From Stentor coeruleus (lineage: Eukaryota > Ciliophora > Heterotrichea > Heterotrichida > Stentoridae), in contig MPUH01000143.1 of NCBI GenBank assembly GCA_001970955.1, positions 1-64,000 of the forward strand: a DNA stretch of 64,000 nucleotides, given 5' to 3'. Position numbers and translations under genes: made by a program. Of this stretch, positions 1 to 10,556 are shown one piece after another; the stretch's first letter is position 1, and every line of letters starts with the position of its first letter. The notes beneath the pieces are model-generated. The model was not told the origin of the DNA, did no database searches, and saw only the letters and a list, made by a program, of their open reading frames with translations.

Positions 1-147
1 CAACAACAACAAAGCTCACTATCTATCATCCATATATATTTTTAATCACTAACATTTTTCTCCAATTCATTCCCAACTTCTAAAACACAACTTTACCACT
101 ATCCTCAGCGCTGCAAATGGAGCACTATCCTCATGTAAAAAAATATC
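1..147. other. 3' flank of EF-hand gene, no gene seen
   Basis: AT-rich, and C-rich with few G on the + strand, as in the other regions that lie 3' of minus-strand genes here. No open frame or RNA signature was seen. Confidence 0.6.
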
Positions 148-714
148 TTAATTGTTATTCTCATCATTTTTTATGTCATTTATGAAAAACTCCTTGAATT
201 CTTTAAAAGATATCCCATTCTGATAATCTGGACTAATAGCATTTAACAACCTCTTAGACTCTTCTTCATTATTTATACTCTCCCCTAGTATATCAGCAAC
301 TTTCTGTATATCTTTCGAATCAATCAGTCCAGTTTTTTTAATATCAAACAGAGCAAAAACGTGCATGAGCATTTCTTCCAAAGCTTTTTCCGACATAATT
401 CTTTCATACATACAAGCAAATTCCTCAAAAGTGCATTCCTCGTTACCATTAGGAAAGCAGTTAATCGCTCTTATGTTTACAAAAGGAGTTATTCCTGAAT
501 CCGGCTGAAAATCAGGTGAGCTTGGCTCTGATTTAGTGATTTTACTTATGGGACTAGTTAAGTACTGCTGTCTTTCACTTGTTTCTTCAAGTTTCATAAG
601 CAAATTTCTTGCTGTTTCTATAGTTATCTTTCCATTTTTAGGTCCAAACAGATCAAAAACAAACTTCAGTTCCTCTTTTTGATACTCTGACAGCCTAAAA
701 TTAACACATTCCAT
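148..714 (-). CDS. EF-hand calcium-binding family protein
   Basis: Encodes 188 residues. The N-terminal part (about 10-40) has a helix-loop-helix with FDLFGPKNGKITIETARNLL. The C-terminal part has the pattern FALFDIKKTGLIDSKDIQKV (about 117-136), followed by a last hand around DYQNGISFKEFKEFF. This is the calmodulin/centrin-type arrangement, but several loop positions are non-acidic, so calcium binding is probably reduced to one or two sites. A 35-residue polar insert separates the halves. The partner is unknown; a centrin-like cytoskeletal or contractile role is possible in this kind of cell but is inference. Its ATG lies 18 nt after the stop of the upstream same-strand gene. It stops with TAA. 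Confidence 0.8.
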   Translation of the reverse strand: MECVNFRLSEYQKEELKFVFDLFGPKNGKITIETARNLLMKLEETSERQQYLTSPISKITKSEPSSPDFQPDSGITPFVNIRAINCFPNGNEECTFEEFACMYERIMSEKALEEMLMHVFALFDIKKTGLIDSKDIQKVADILGESINNEEESKRLLNAISPDYQNGISFKEFKEFFINDIKNDENNN

Positions 715-732
715 TATTATTATGCAAATCTC

Positions 733-1227
733 TTATCTATTAATTATTTTTTTCTTTAAATTATAGTTTTTATCCTCTATTTTTTCAATTTTATCTTCCT
801 CTTCATCTTTATTCTCTTCCTCAGCCTCTTTTTTCGCCTTAGAATATGCCGTTTGCACTCCATCATGTACTATTTTTCCTAAATTCGGCATAAATAGTCT
901 AATCAGCATTTTTAGACCTTTCTAATACCGAACTTACTCCTTTTTTTAATGATTCAACTAATTTAGCTTCTTTTATAGTTCCCGCAACATTGGATGCCCA
1001 TTGTCCTACTTTATCAAAGCTCCTCCAAACATATTTCTTGCCCAGCATGATCCTTCTTCAAAATCCCAACAGATTGTATTTTTGATTTCAGGAAGTTCCA
1101 CAGAGCTTTCTAAACTTTCAGGAGCTGATGGTGGAGGATATGTAAGCCTATGATTTTCAGATTCTGATTTGAGAAGTTCTCTATAATATTCTGTAGCTTT
1201 TGAGTAGTATTTTATATGGATAGGCAT
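733..1227 (-). CDS. Unrecognised protein, one 16-nt intron and one unresolved frame break
   Basis: The first frame starts at 1227 (MPIHIKYYSKATEYYREL) and stays coding-like to about 1060. A second frame then carries WRSFDKVGQWASNVAGTI. A 16-nt intron at 922-937 (GTAAGTTCGGTATTAG on the minus strand) joins that frame to a third ending in a Lys/Glu-rich tail with stop TAA at 733. The switch between the first two frames, between about 1008 and 1062, matches no 15/16-nt intron. A one-base assembly error or a real lesion could explain it. The product would be roughly 150 residues, with no domain I recognise. The downstream EF-hand gene begins only 18 nt after this stop. Confidence 0.5.
922..937 (-). 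other. 16-nt intron
   Basis: GTAAGTTCGGTATTAG on the minus strand. Removing it joins two coding-like frames of the 733-1227 gene. It is the only one of the eleven introns here without A at the sixth base from the 3' end. Confidence 0.6.
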
Positions 1228-1264
1228 AATGGTAAATAAGCTGAAAGTATATTTAAATTTTTAA

Positions 1265-1560
1265 GCAAATTATTATTCATTTTATAGAGATGCATTGCTT
1301 GTGAAACTTTGGCTGTCTATGAAGTCTTTAAAGCGTTTATTACTACCAATTTTCATCATGTTTAATTGGCATGGAAACAGGAGTCTATTGTGGTTAATCG
1401 AATGAGCTTATATGCACCCTAAGCTTTGATGCTTTCCTGAGCATTCTAAGCAGGTAATAATGTGGCCCATTGCGCTCTCTTACGCCTGCAGTCTACACAG
1501 CAAAAATTTTCTTTGTTGGATTGAGTTCTCGGAAGGTGTCTGAGGTAGACATTTATTGAT
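1265..1560 (-). pseudogene. Decayed ArfGAP domain
   Basis: Read on the minus strand, pieces of an Arf GTPase-activating zinc-finger domain follow in the right order but in shifting frames: TFRELNPTKKIFA, then CVDCRRKRAQWATLLP, then CLECSGKHQSLG, then a VHISSF piece, then MMKIGSNKRFKDFIDSQ. The family pattern is C-x2-C-x16-C-x2-C with WAS, CSGxHRxLGVHIS and GGNxRFxxF, so the match is specific. At least three frame changes and several stops separate the pieces, and the copy ends shortly after the domain core. It is more GC-rich than its surroundings. I see no target-site repeats. This looks like a relic of a duplicated host gene, not an expressed gene. Confidence 0.8.
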
Positions 1561-1677
1561 GTTTTGGTAAAAAATTATAGGACCTTGATGGAAAGTTAAT
1601 TTTTTTATAAGAAGTAAGCATCACAAGGAATAATAATTTTGCAATCAGCGCTATATGCAATAGCAAATCCAATATTT

Positions 1678-1823
1678 CTTACAATTATATTTTGGAACAC
1701 AAGTTTTAATCTGCAAATTTAGAATTTTAAATCACAAATCAAAATAATTCCTTACAATTATATTTTGGAACACAAGTTTTAATCTGCAAATTTAGAATTT
1801 TAAATCACAAATCAAAATAATTC
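1678..1823. repeat. 73-bp tandem duplication
   Basis: Two identical head-to-tail copies (1678-1750 and 1751-1823) beginning CTTACAATTATATTTTGG, with no N between them. This is either a recent tandem duplication or an unmarked assembly overlap like the nine N-marked ones in this window. Confidence 0.85.
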
Positions 1824-2211
1824 CTTTATACTTAATAAAAATCTTAAATAACAAAATTAAAATCTCACATAAAAAACTCTATAATTTTTAACAAACATAA
1901 TATCATAAAGCAAGTGTATTAAATTAAAACTTTAATAATATTTATTCATAATTAAATTGGTAATATAAAACCCTACCAAAAGCATATAAACCACCTACAA
2001 CATTAAATTCATATTTAATATCATCCATACTATTGTATAATACTATAAACTTTTTTATGCCCAATATGAACAACTTTATTAAATATTTCAATAAATAGCG
2101 TATTATCATACTAACGTCCCAGAATATCTTCTAGTATTTTCTATCTATTTGACTTGCTTAAGTTTAAGCATTTTCTGAAATGCTTTTAAAGAGACAATCT
2201 TCTTTATTATA

Positions 2212-2565
2212 ATGAAAACAAGGTTTATGTCTAAAGCTAAGATCTGTGGGATCTGCTTAAGTGAAATTAGTGTCCAAGGATGTGTAGGCTCGTGCTGCCA
2301 TGAGTTCTGTTTCGAGTGTATTTCAAAATGGTCTGATGTAATTTTTAAGCAGATTGAGAACAAATGCCCAATTTGTAAGGTAAGATTTCTTACAATAACA
2401 TCTGAATTTAAGAGGAAACAATACCGATCAAGGAAATTAAAGAAAAAAGTCAACTACGTCAACTATAAAACCCAAAAATGCAGTGTGAACTTGCTGAGTT
2501 TGATTGAGACTGCAGAGCAGCTCCTAACACAAGAGCTCAATAGATTTTTTAATTCCACTAGCTAA
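2212..2565 (+). CDS. Small C3HC4 RING finger protein (putative E3 ubiquitin ligase)
   Basis: Encodes 117 residues. A complete RING occupies residues 12-55: C12-x2-C15-x12-C28-x-H30-x2-C33-x2-C36-x15-C52-x2-C55, with the conserved CPIC and the aromatic FCFECISKW stretch. RINGs of this shape (CPICKVRFLTI at the end) resemble the TOPORS/PHRF1-type group, and such proteins usually recruit E2 enzymes for ubiquitin transfer. The rest is a basic linker (RKQYRSRKLKKKV) and a short helical tail with no other domain. The opposite-strand open frame over the same bases lacks any motif. The next gene on the same strand starts 117 nt downstream. No substrate can be inferred. Confidence 0.85.
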   Translation: MKTRFMSKAKICGICLSEISVQGCVGSCCHEFCFECISKWSDVIFKQIENKCPICKVRFLTITSEFKRKQYRSRKLKKKVNYVNYKTQKCSVNLLSLIETAEQLLTQELNRFFNSTS

Positions 2566-2682
2566 TTTTATATTTTCCTCTCATAATATCATCAGAAATT
2601 ACCTTATACATCCATACCATTCACAATCAAAAACAAAAATGTTAGAACAAACTAAAATAAGCTAGGAAAAATTTAGAAATAA

Positions 2683-3150
2683 ATGGGGAAAAAGAAGTCT
2701 GATGAGCCAAAGATTTTCTCAAGTGAGAATCTTCCTAAAGAATACTTAACTGCACCTATTACTGATGAGTATCAGCCTGCTTTGCTAGAGTATTATAAAC
2801 GAAAGCTAATCAGAAATGATATAGGCAGTATAGAGCTTAGTCCTTCAACTGAGAAGTTTTTTAGATTATATTTTTATCAAGGCATGACACAACCAGATAG
2901 ACTTCTTTTACATCAGCAATATTTAAAAGCTCAGAGTCAGATGTATACTTGCGTAATGCTTGTAGTGATAAATACTATTGGCATTTATGCTGTGATGAAC
3001 AACATTGGAAAATATGCACCATTTAAGTTAATAAGGCTTATGTTTGCAGGCACGGGAGGGTTTTTAACTTTTAGAGGTTATAAAACTTACTCGACCTACA
3101 AGCTGGAATCAGTGACTGAACCTTTATATGAGAAGTATGCTATAAGGTAG
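2683..3150 (+). CDS. Unrecognised small protein with two membrane segments
   Basis: Encodes 155 residues starting MGKKKSDEPKIF. The first 85 residues are polar and contain YYKRKLIRNDIGSIEL and YFYQGMTQPDRLLLHQQYL. Two hydrophobic segments follow, about 92-108 (CVMLVVINTIGIYAVMN) and about 118-132 (LIRLMFAGTGGFLTF), then a short tail rich in Tyr. The size and two-TM hairpin would suit a small organelle membrane protein such as a mitochondrial inner-membrane subunit or assembly factor. That is a guess from architecture only, and I recognise no family. It ends with TAG and sits between a RING gene and the convergent coiled-coil gene. Confidence 0.65.
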   Translation: MGKKKSDEPKIFSSENLPKEYLTAPITDEYQPALLEYYKRKLIRNDIGSIELSPSTEKFFRLYFYQGMTQPDRLLLHQQYLKAQSQMYTCVMLVVINTIGIYAVMNNIGKYAPFKLIRLMFAGTGGFLTFRGYKTYSTYKLESVTEPLYEKYAIR

Positions 3151-3513
3151 TAATTTATGGCTTTGAGAATTAGTTTTTGAGGGTATTAGGCTTGAAATAA
3201 ATATGATTATGGGATTATAATCTTTATATTGGTTTTTTAGTTTTTGGATGATGGGAGAATAATATTTTTTTAAGAAAATGCTAAAGATATGAAGTTTAAA
3301 GTAATTTTTAATATAACAACTATATAAATAAGGATTCAGCTGTAATTTGAAGTAAAATTATTAAGATAGCCAATCTTTAATATAATTACAATAAACTCTA
3401 AATAAAAGCCCTTTTTTTAATAATCACGCAAACCTTATTAAACACTATAAATTTTTTGGGACAAAGGCTAAAATATGTAGCATAATCATGCAAACCTTAT
3501 TAAACACTATAAA
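3151..3513. other. Convergent intergenic spacer with a 32-bp direct repeat
   Basis: No gene seen. The first half is G-rich on the + strand and the second half C-rich. A roughly 32-bp sequence starting TAATCACGCAAACC at 3421 recurs with one change at 3483, just before the stop of the minus-strand gene. Confidence 0.7.
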
Positions 3514-5961
3514 TTAACTTCTTTGTTCCCTTATATCATCCAAAACTTGGGCAAGTCTCTGCTCTAAACTAAACAATTCTTGCTGCGACCTACTATTCTC
3601 AACATTTTTATCATTTTCCAACTTAAGAAGTTTATCCCGATAGTATTCTATCGATTTCTTTGCCTGCTCAACAATATCTCTATTAATCTTCTCTAAACTT
3701 TCAGCATCTTCTTGTGCAAAATTCTTAACTTCCTGAACTTTCAAAGCTAAAAAGTCAAAACTTTCTTCAATGCTCCCTTCTAAAAAGCTTACTTGAGACA
3801 AAATCTGTCCTAAAAACCCATTATAATAATTTTTAACCCTTTCTACATCTCTTCCTTCAGGGTTTTGCTTAAGTATTGCATTTTCTTCCTCAATTTTCCT
3901 CATATTACTATGTGCATTTTGTAAAGAATTTTCAAGATACCCAACTTTGTTATATGCTTTATATAGTTCTTCAGCAATTTTATTCCTTTCTGAAGAAAAC
4001 TGCTGAGCATAAGACCCTTGATTTCTTGCAATCCCATCCATATGCTGCATAATAGCTTTAGCAAACGCTCCTAAGCATTTGTATTGATAATTTTTATAGT
4101 CGTTTAGTTCTTCTTTAGTATTTTTTTCTAAATATTCAACATTTTCCCTTATCTTCAAGACTTGGAATCTAATGTTTTCTTTAATGCTTTTACTTATTCC
4201 TACAGACTTCTGTATTTTCCCAAGGATATTCTTTAGCTCTGCATTATCCCTTAAAGCGTTTTCTAAGGATTTTATGAGTTTTCCATATTCCAAATCCTTG
4301 TTTTGATACTCTTTAAGCTGGGTTTCACATTCATCAAGATGCTCTTTAGTAGTCTCTAAAGCATCAGACAATTGCAAATACTCATACCTATCAAGTTTTT
4401 TAATTTCCCTTATATTCTCATCATGCTTCATTTGTAAAGCTTTTATATCCTCAGACTGCTTAACTTCGATTTCCGCAACCAACTGTTTTAGCACATCAAG
4501 TTCTTTAGCTTGTGCCCCATTTACTGAATAAAAGCTTTTGAGTTCATTTTCTAAACTTCTTATCCTATCATTATACTTAGTCAATTCAAAATCTTTTTTC
4601 TTCTGAAACTCACTTGATTGCTGCGATATCTGATTTTCTAATATTTGGCATTTATGTAAAGCATTCTGATGATTATGCATAAGTTCTGAATATGCTGCTT
4701 CAATACGAGATGATTTGCTTTCTAAATTTAAAATTTTTATACGCTCGCTTTCTAGTTGGACTTCTAGTTCAATTTGCACTTTGACTTGGGTTGTGTTCTG
4801 TTTTTGTAAGTCTTCAATTATTTTATTTTGCTGATAATTTGAGGATTTTGATTCGTCTATATTTTGTTTTAGACGTAATTCATAATCGGATCTTTGTTTT
4901 TGTAGGGAGAGATGCAGGTCGTTTATTAGAGAATCTTTTTCTTTTAATGATAATTCTAAGGACTCTTTAGCTTGGAGGATTTTTTCTAGTTTTTCTTTGT
5001 TGTTTAGGATTATGAAATCATATTCTTGCATTTTGTCTTGAGCTTTACGCAAGTGATTTTCATAGTCTTGGAGTTTTTCTTGATTTAGTCTAAAGCTAGT
5101 TTCGTTTTCGTGAAGGGCTAGGTGCAAAGAGTTAATTTCTTCGAGGAGTTTTGTGTTTTCAGACTCAGCCATAAACTCATATTCGGATTTAAGTTTGATT
5201 ATGGCTTCGCTGTGACCAAATTTTAAGCTCTTTAGATTGCTAGTGTATTCTTCACAGATCTCGCTTATTTGAGTTTCGCACACTCGTTTAAACTCTTTTT
5301 CTCTTTGTCTCAAAATATCGATTTCATTAAGAAAACTTTGTCTCTCACTTGCTTGGATAAGCATTTTCTCTTTCAATCTATTAATTTTCTCTTTATAATG
5401 CATTTTAAGGCTCTGTAACTCCCTATCATTTGGCTCATTTTTAAATTCTCTCAACCTTGAAATCTCACTTGTAAGCTTATTTATCTGCATTGTGGTATCT
5501 TTTAACCGGGATCTGAGATCAATATTATTATCTTCAGCTTCTTTACAGCTTTTCTTCCACCTTTCTAAATTTTCTTCAAGTGATATGATATGCTGGCTCA
5601 TATTTCTGATTTCATCTTGCAATTGATTGTTATTTAAATTTTCCTCTTCAAGTTTTGATGTAAGTATTTTATTATGAAAGCCTGAGTCTTCAGAATTTGA
5701 TGGTCTTAATCGAGGATTTTTTGATTCTTCATGGGAGGTGGGTGTTGGGTTAGGCCTAAAGCTTACTGTGTACTTTTGGCTATCTTGATTGTTTAAAGTT
5801 GTTTTTAATGGGCTGAATCTGTCTAGGTTATTGAACATATCTTTGTTTTGGGGGCCAGAAGATATAGCTTTTAATGAAGTCTTCAAATCCTCAATTCTCT
5901 TCTGGTAGCTTTCTCTAGCTTCTTGTAATATTGCATCCAGTTCTCTATCTTTATCCTGCAT
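3514..5961 (-). CDS. Large coiled-coil protein
   Basis: Encodes 815 residues. The N-terminal ~110 residues are low-complexity and Ser/Pro/Asn-rich (SFRPNPTPTSHEESKNPR). From about residue 110 to 600 there is nearly unbroken heptad-rich sequence dominated by Glu, Lys, Leu and Gln, and a second coil runs to the C-terminus (LEQRLAQVLDDIREQRS). No motor, kinase or GRIP-type domain is visible. Proteins of this plan in ciliates are often basal-body, cortical or centrosomal scaffolds, but coiled-coil composition alone cannot assign a role. The whole 2.4 kb frame is open without introns, and it converges on the two-TM gene to its left. Confidence 0.8.
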   Translation of the reverse strand: MQDKDRELDAILQEARESYQKRIEDLKTSLKAISSGPQNKDMFNNLDRFSPLKTTLNNQDSQKYTVSFRPNPTPTSHEESKNPRLRPSNSEDSGFHNKILTSKLEEENLNNNQLQDEIRNMSQHIISLEENLERWKKSCKEAEDNNIDLRSRLKDTTMQINKLTSEISRLREFKNEPNDRELQSLKMHYKEKINRLKEKMLIQASERQSFLNEIDILRQREKEFKRVCETQISEICEEYTSNLKSLKFGHSEAIIKLKSEYEFMAESENTKLLEEINSLHLALHENETSFRLNQEKLQDYENHLRKAQDKMQEYDFIILNNKEKLEKILQAKESLELSLKEKDSLINDLHLSLQKQRSDYELRLKQNIDESKSSNYQQNKIIEDLQKQNTTQVKVQIELEVQLESERIKILNLESKSSRIEAAYSELMHNHQNALHKCQILENQISQQSSEFQKKKDFELTKYNDRIRSLENELKSFYSVNGAQAKELDVLKQLVAEIEVKQSEDIKALQMKHDENIREIKKLDRYEYLQLSDALETTKEHLDECETQLKEYQNKDLEYGKLIKSLENALRDNAELKNILGKIQKSVGISKSIKENIRFQVLKIRENVEYLEKNTKEELNDYKNYQYKCLGAFAKAIMQHMDGIARNQGSYAQQFSSERNKIAEELYKAYNKVGYLENSLQNAHSNMRKIEEENAILKQNPEGRDVERVKNYYNGFLGQILSQVSFLEGSIEESFDFLALKVQEVKNFAQEDAESLEKINRDIVEQAKKSIEYYRDKLLKLENDKNVENSRSQQELFSLEQRLAQVLDDIREQRS

Positions 5962-7512
5962 TCACTTATTTATATTTTAAATTAAGAATTTAGGTTAGAA
6001 TTTCAATTTAAACTCATGTAGCAAAGCCTAAAATTTTGATGAGTTTTTATATAAATACTTATTGAATTTAATTTATGTGCATGATATGAAGACTTATAAG
6101 AAATAATGTTTAGTCTTTTAATTTGAAAGACTAAGATATCCTTGAATAATTTTGAAGTTAGATGTAAAGATTAAGAGCAATTTGATTGATTTTTAGTTTT
6201 TTAGCATCGTTTTCTAGTTTTAGATTTAATTGTACAAACTCTTAATAAGTTTTTTTTTGAATTGTTCCAAAATATGAGTTGTCTGTTTGCCAGAATTTAT
6301 AAAGTTTTGGTTTTTTTAGGTTGAGGTGGAATTTTAAAGATGAAATTTCGGAAGCAAGCAGAATATTTGCTTTATGCACGCTGGTAGCTCTATTAAGGTT
6401 TCGAATAACCAATTTTTTAGTTAGCCTTTGACTTTTTAAATGGAAATTTTGGAGAAATTGAGAGATTATTTGATGATATAGAAATTGCATAGGATGTGAA
6501 AATGAATAAGGTTTTTTTATGGAGCAACTAGTGTATGTAAAACTGCATAATGATAAATATTATGAATTTAGAAAAGAATGAATATAGGAAAATTTATTAG
6601 TAATTCTGTGGAAAGTGCAATGAATATCTAGATGCTCAATGATTAAAATTAGAAAATAATAGATAAGAAGATATTAAAGTTAGCAATAAGCGTATATAAA
6701 GTTAATTTTAATGGTAATTATAGTTTTATATTATCATATTAAAATTTATATTTTAAATGAATGTGGTCTTTTTGTTTTTGGTGAGCTGCAAATCTTAAGA
6801 TCAGGATACTAAGTAAATTATAATTGATAATATTAAATCATAAATTAAGCATAAAACAATTCTTAGGATACAATTTATATGCTACTTAAATAATATTTTA
6901 TGATCTCTTAAGCGATAAAAGTTATAAAACATTCATTCAAGATGTCAAAAATCAAAATAATCTTGCTGAGCCAGAGTATTTAATTATTGTGCTAATGAAG
7001 TAGACTTTTGATTAATCATAATAAATTGTAAGAAAATTGTTAATTATTTTTGGATTGATAATGTAAAATATAAATTATATATAGAACAATTTTTGTATTT
7101 ATTCCCCCATTTAACAAGCATCAATAATTTAACGCTTATTAAATGTGAATTTTTTACTAGCATCTTTAAAATCTCTAAATTCAAAAGTAACTAAATGCAA
7201 TCAATTTCATCAAAGAATATGTAAGTGTAAGTTCGCTTATTGGTGAAATACCAGCCATATAATTCATTTGTATGCATTCATATTATTATTTATAATTAGA
7301 TATGAAAAATCTAATGATTTAGTATATTAATGCTTAACTGTTGGAATATGAAAAATTAAATCAAATTATTTAAATATTTAACATAAAAATACAGAAATTA
7401 ATTCTTATAACTAACATAATAAATATAACCATTATAATTATCTATAACATCATATATACTTCAGTATGATATAATTTGTTATTTAATTAATCAATTGTCT
7501 TCCTCACCAACT
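5962..7512. other. 1.5 kb intergenic region, no gene supported
   Basis: AT-rich. The part near the coiled-coil gene start is G-rich on the + strand and the part near the TTLL stop is C-rich, following the skew rule seen elsewhere. A weak minus-strand open frame at 6242-6490 has a Lys/Leu-rich product with no motif and may be decayed coding sequence. Nothing else was seen. Confidence 0.5.
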
Positions 7513-9911
7513 TTACACACATTCATTCTCATCTTCTTGTAGTTCATCAGCTTCATTCAACAGCTCTTCAATATCTTTATCATAAAAACCCCTACTTCCC
7601 TCAAATTTTTCCTTAATCTCTCCTCCATCACTCATCGAATGAAATACAAGTTCAAACTTATTCTCAGTAATATCACTATAATTAGGAGTGGACACATGTT
7701 TAAAATGTGAAAGAGGTTCCTGAAATGTCGAGTCTAATACAATTCTCAAAGCGTTTTCAAGCATATTTGGTATAATCCTCGCTAGGTGTGGTGAAGAAAG
7801 TTCAAAACAAGGATTTGTATTTACTTCTAAAAGCCAAGGTTTAAGATTGGCATCAAGTAAAAAATCGTATCCGAAAATTTCAAATGAATGCCCACGTTTA
7901 TTTGGGTCTAATTTTAGAAATACAGCTTCGATAGTCCTTTTTGTGATTTTTTTTAGCTGTGGGAGGATTTCTTCAATAAAGTTTATTTTGCGATCATAAT
8001 GGTTATCGAGATATCGTTGGAAGTCGGTATATGACATTTTGTTACCATTTTCGAATTTCCCATAGTCTTCGGAATATTTTTGTATAGCATCATTGGTTAG
8101 ATGGATGAATTTATTAGTGGCTTGAAGAGAAAAAGCTTTAGAAGCTGTGCGGAGATAGCCTTCAAGGTAGAAATAACCTTGGAGGCATCCGTTAAGACAG
8201 GTTACAAGAGCAAAACAGCGAATGTCGAATTTCCTTTTATTAACTAAAAATGGTCTTTCAATATATTTTTGTATAATAAAAGTGTGCTTTCCTGTATTGG
8301 GATGTGGATTATTTTGCAATTCATTTTTAATCTGCTCGATACTTATACAAACTGTTATCCCATTACCTCTATTAGAATTTTCTCCCGGTTTGACAATCCA
8401 TATATTAGCTAGTTTCCTCCCTTGCTCATCAATTCTCTCTTCTAAACCCTTATAAAAATTTTCAAACTCCAAAAACACAGGATCATCAAAAGCTTTTATA
8501 TGAAAAGTCTTTGGAATCACATCAAAAACATCCTCCCCAATCATATCATAATACCACTTCATATTGTAAAACAAAGCTTTTTTATTAGCTAAATGAAAAT
8601 TGTGCTCGATCTTATTATACATTCTCATATTAGCACTTTTATATTGATTAGGTTTAAGAGCTATAAAACTTTTTGATCTTGTTATAAGATTATATCCTAA
8701 AGATGTTATATCAACAAGTTTAGGACGTGTATGCGATTGTGGGGAGTGATAGCGAGCATTTGTTGTTATTGTCACTGAAAGCTTGGATTCAATTTCATTT
8801 GAAACTATAAGCTTTGGTAAGGATTCAATTTTTCCTTTATCCTTCCATTGAGTCCATATAAGATTAGCATTTTGTATATCCTCTTCATTTATTCGAGTCC
8901 ACCACCATCTATTACTTAAACATTGTTTGATTAAATTTGAGTTGTTTCCATTACCCAAATAGTATTTATAGTAAAAAAAACTGTCTGTTGGGACTTCAAT
9001 TGCTAGGCCATTGCTCCTATTGATCTGCGTATTAAAGCTTTTGATGAGCTGGGGTTTAGCTCTGCTTATCCAATCTTTATCCCTTATGGCATCTTTGACG
9101 TGAACTTTTTCGACCTTTTGTAGGTTTTTTCGTTTAACTTTAGGGATATCAATTGTGGCTGAGAGGTCTGCTTGGCCTTCTGTCTTTAGGATTGAAGTTC
9201 GGCATTCACGTTTTTGCCGAGCTTGCATCTCATAAATGCTTATTTTGCTTTTTTGGATGATAAGGAAACTTNTTGCCGAGCTTGCATCTCATAAATGCTT
9301 ATTTTGCTTTTTTGGATGATAAGGAAACTTTCATGGAATGGAGCGTGAAAATCGAGGATTTCTGAAATAACCTCTTTGTTTGCAATTTGCGTTCTGATAG
9401 GTCCTAATGGGCCCCATGTCCAGACCTTCCATTTTAATGTACANTTGCTTTTTTGGATGATAAGGAAACTTTCATGGAATGGAGCGTGAAAATCGAGGAT
9501 TTCTGAAATAACCTCTTTGTTTGCAATTTGCGTTTTGATTTCTTTTTGTTTTAGAAATTTGCTTAGTTTTTCTGCTGCTTCGTTTTTTAAAGTTGCTGTG
9601 AGCTTACGTATTTGGATGCCATGATCAAGAAGTCCAGTATGGGATCTATAATCTTTACATGGTATTGATGTTCGAGGACTACCACCTTCTATATCAATAG
9701 GTTGAGTTTCAGAGCTTTGATTTCTTCGTTCAATCCTTGGAGTTAGGCCTGTACGAATTTTAGTTCTATAATAAGATTTTTCAGTTTTCGTTGGAATGGA
9801 AAAGGGTTCGTTTAGCATTAGGGGGTTCGTCAGGACGCTCGATTCACATAAAGAGGAACTCATAATCGATGTTGGATATAACTTATAAGAATTTCTTGCA
9901 GAATTAGACAT
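7513..9911 (-). CDS. Tubulin-tyrosine-ligase-like (TTLL) enzyme, split by two assembly gaps
   Basis: ATP-grasp enzymes of the TTLL family add Glu, Gly or Tyr to tubulin tails. Diagnostic stretches are WIVKPGENSNRGNGI, FIIQKYIERPFLVNKRKFDIR, HLTNDAIQK, and FEIFGYDFLLDANLKPWLLEVNTNPC written in pieces as FEIFGYDFLLD and PWLLEVNTNP (Mg/ATP site). The N-terminal part (start 9911, MSNSARNSYKLYPTS) is poorly conserved. The frame is broken at 9214-9534 by two N characters with duplicated flanks. Keeping one copy of each gives 2199 nt, exactly 733 codons, so one continuous gene of 732 residues is likely. Amino-acid specificity (glutamylase or glycylase) cannot be decided by eye. The likely site is axonemal and cortical microtubules. 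Confidence 0.85.
9214..9330. repeat. Assembly-gap self-overlap (58 bp x2)
   Basis: Positions 9214-9271 and 9273-9330 are identical, with N at 9272 between them. This lies inside the TTLL gene and breaks its frame. It is best read as an unmerged contig overlap. Confidence 0.9.
9304..9534. repeat. Assembly-gap self-overlap (90 bp x2) with 50 bp odd filler
   Basis: Positions 9304-9393 recur at 9445-9534. Between them are 50 bases (9394-9443) that recur nowhere nearby and are 23/50 G+C, then N at 9444. The filler looks like a chimeric or foreign contig end. Confidence 0.85.
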
Positions 9912-10556
9912 AATTTTATTATATTTTTATAACTGGGAATACAATTAAATAAACATAAATTCAATCTTCCGGTAATATTATTAATGCAGTTTACATAAAT
10001 ATAATAATTAAGATTATGCTTTAAATTTATTTTAGATATTATATAGATGCTGGATATAATGAAAGTATGGAGATTTTCAAAGGAGTAAATGATGATTAAA
10101 TAAATTTTATGATTTTTGTATTTTTTTATGATTTTAAGAGAGTCTATAGCAGTAAAGAAATTCTTTGAAACTACTTATTTTGATTTTAGAATCTATCTCA
10201 ATTCCAATCTCAGTCTCAAATACAACTACTTCACATAAATTTATAGACTAAAACTTCTAATAGCATCTAGCAATTATAAACTTAAAAACTCATTTAGCTA
10301 TATAAGAGAAAAAAAAAAAATTTATAATATTCACAATAGTAAAATAGCATAAAGTAAGCTTAATAAGTTTGAAACAATAAATGCAATTTATTAAGTAAAT
10401 TATGTTTTGATCTCAAGCAAATACTTTAAAATTATATATAATAATTGATATATATTTGAGGTTATAAAATTGCAAATCTTATTAAGGATATAATTATGAA
10501 TTGACGATTATAACTTATCGGCAAGATACAGCTGTAACTTCACTACATTCATATAT
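9912..10556. other. Intergenic, no gene seen
   Basis: AT-rich spacer between two minus-strand genes. It is C-rich on the + strand around 10180-10290. No open frame, RNA gene or repeat was found. Confidence 0.6.

Noticed and set aside
2145-2453. Minus-strand open frame across the RING finger gene
   Set aside because: Antisense shadow; the + strand holds a complete RING with all eight zinc ligands.
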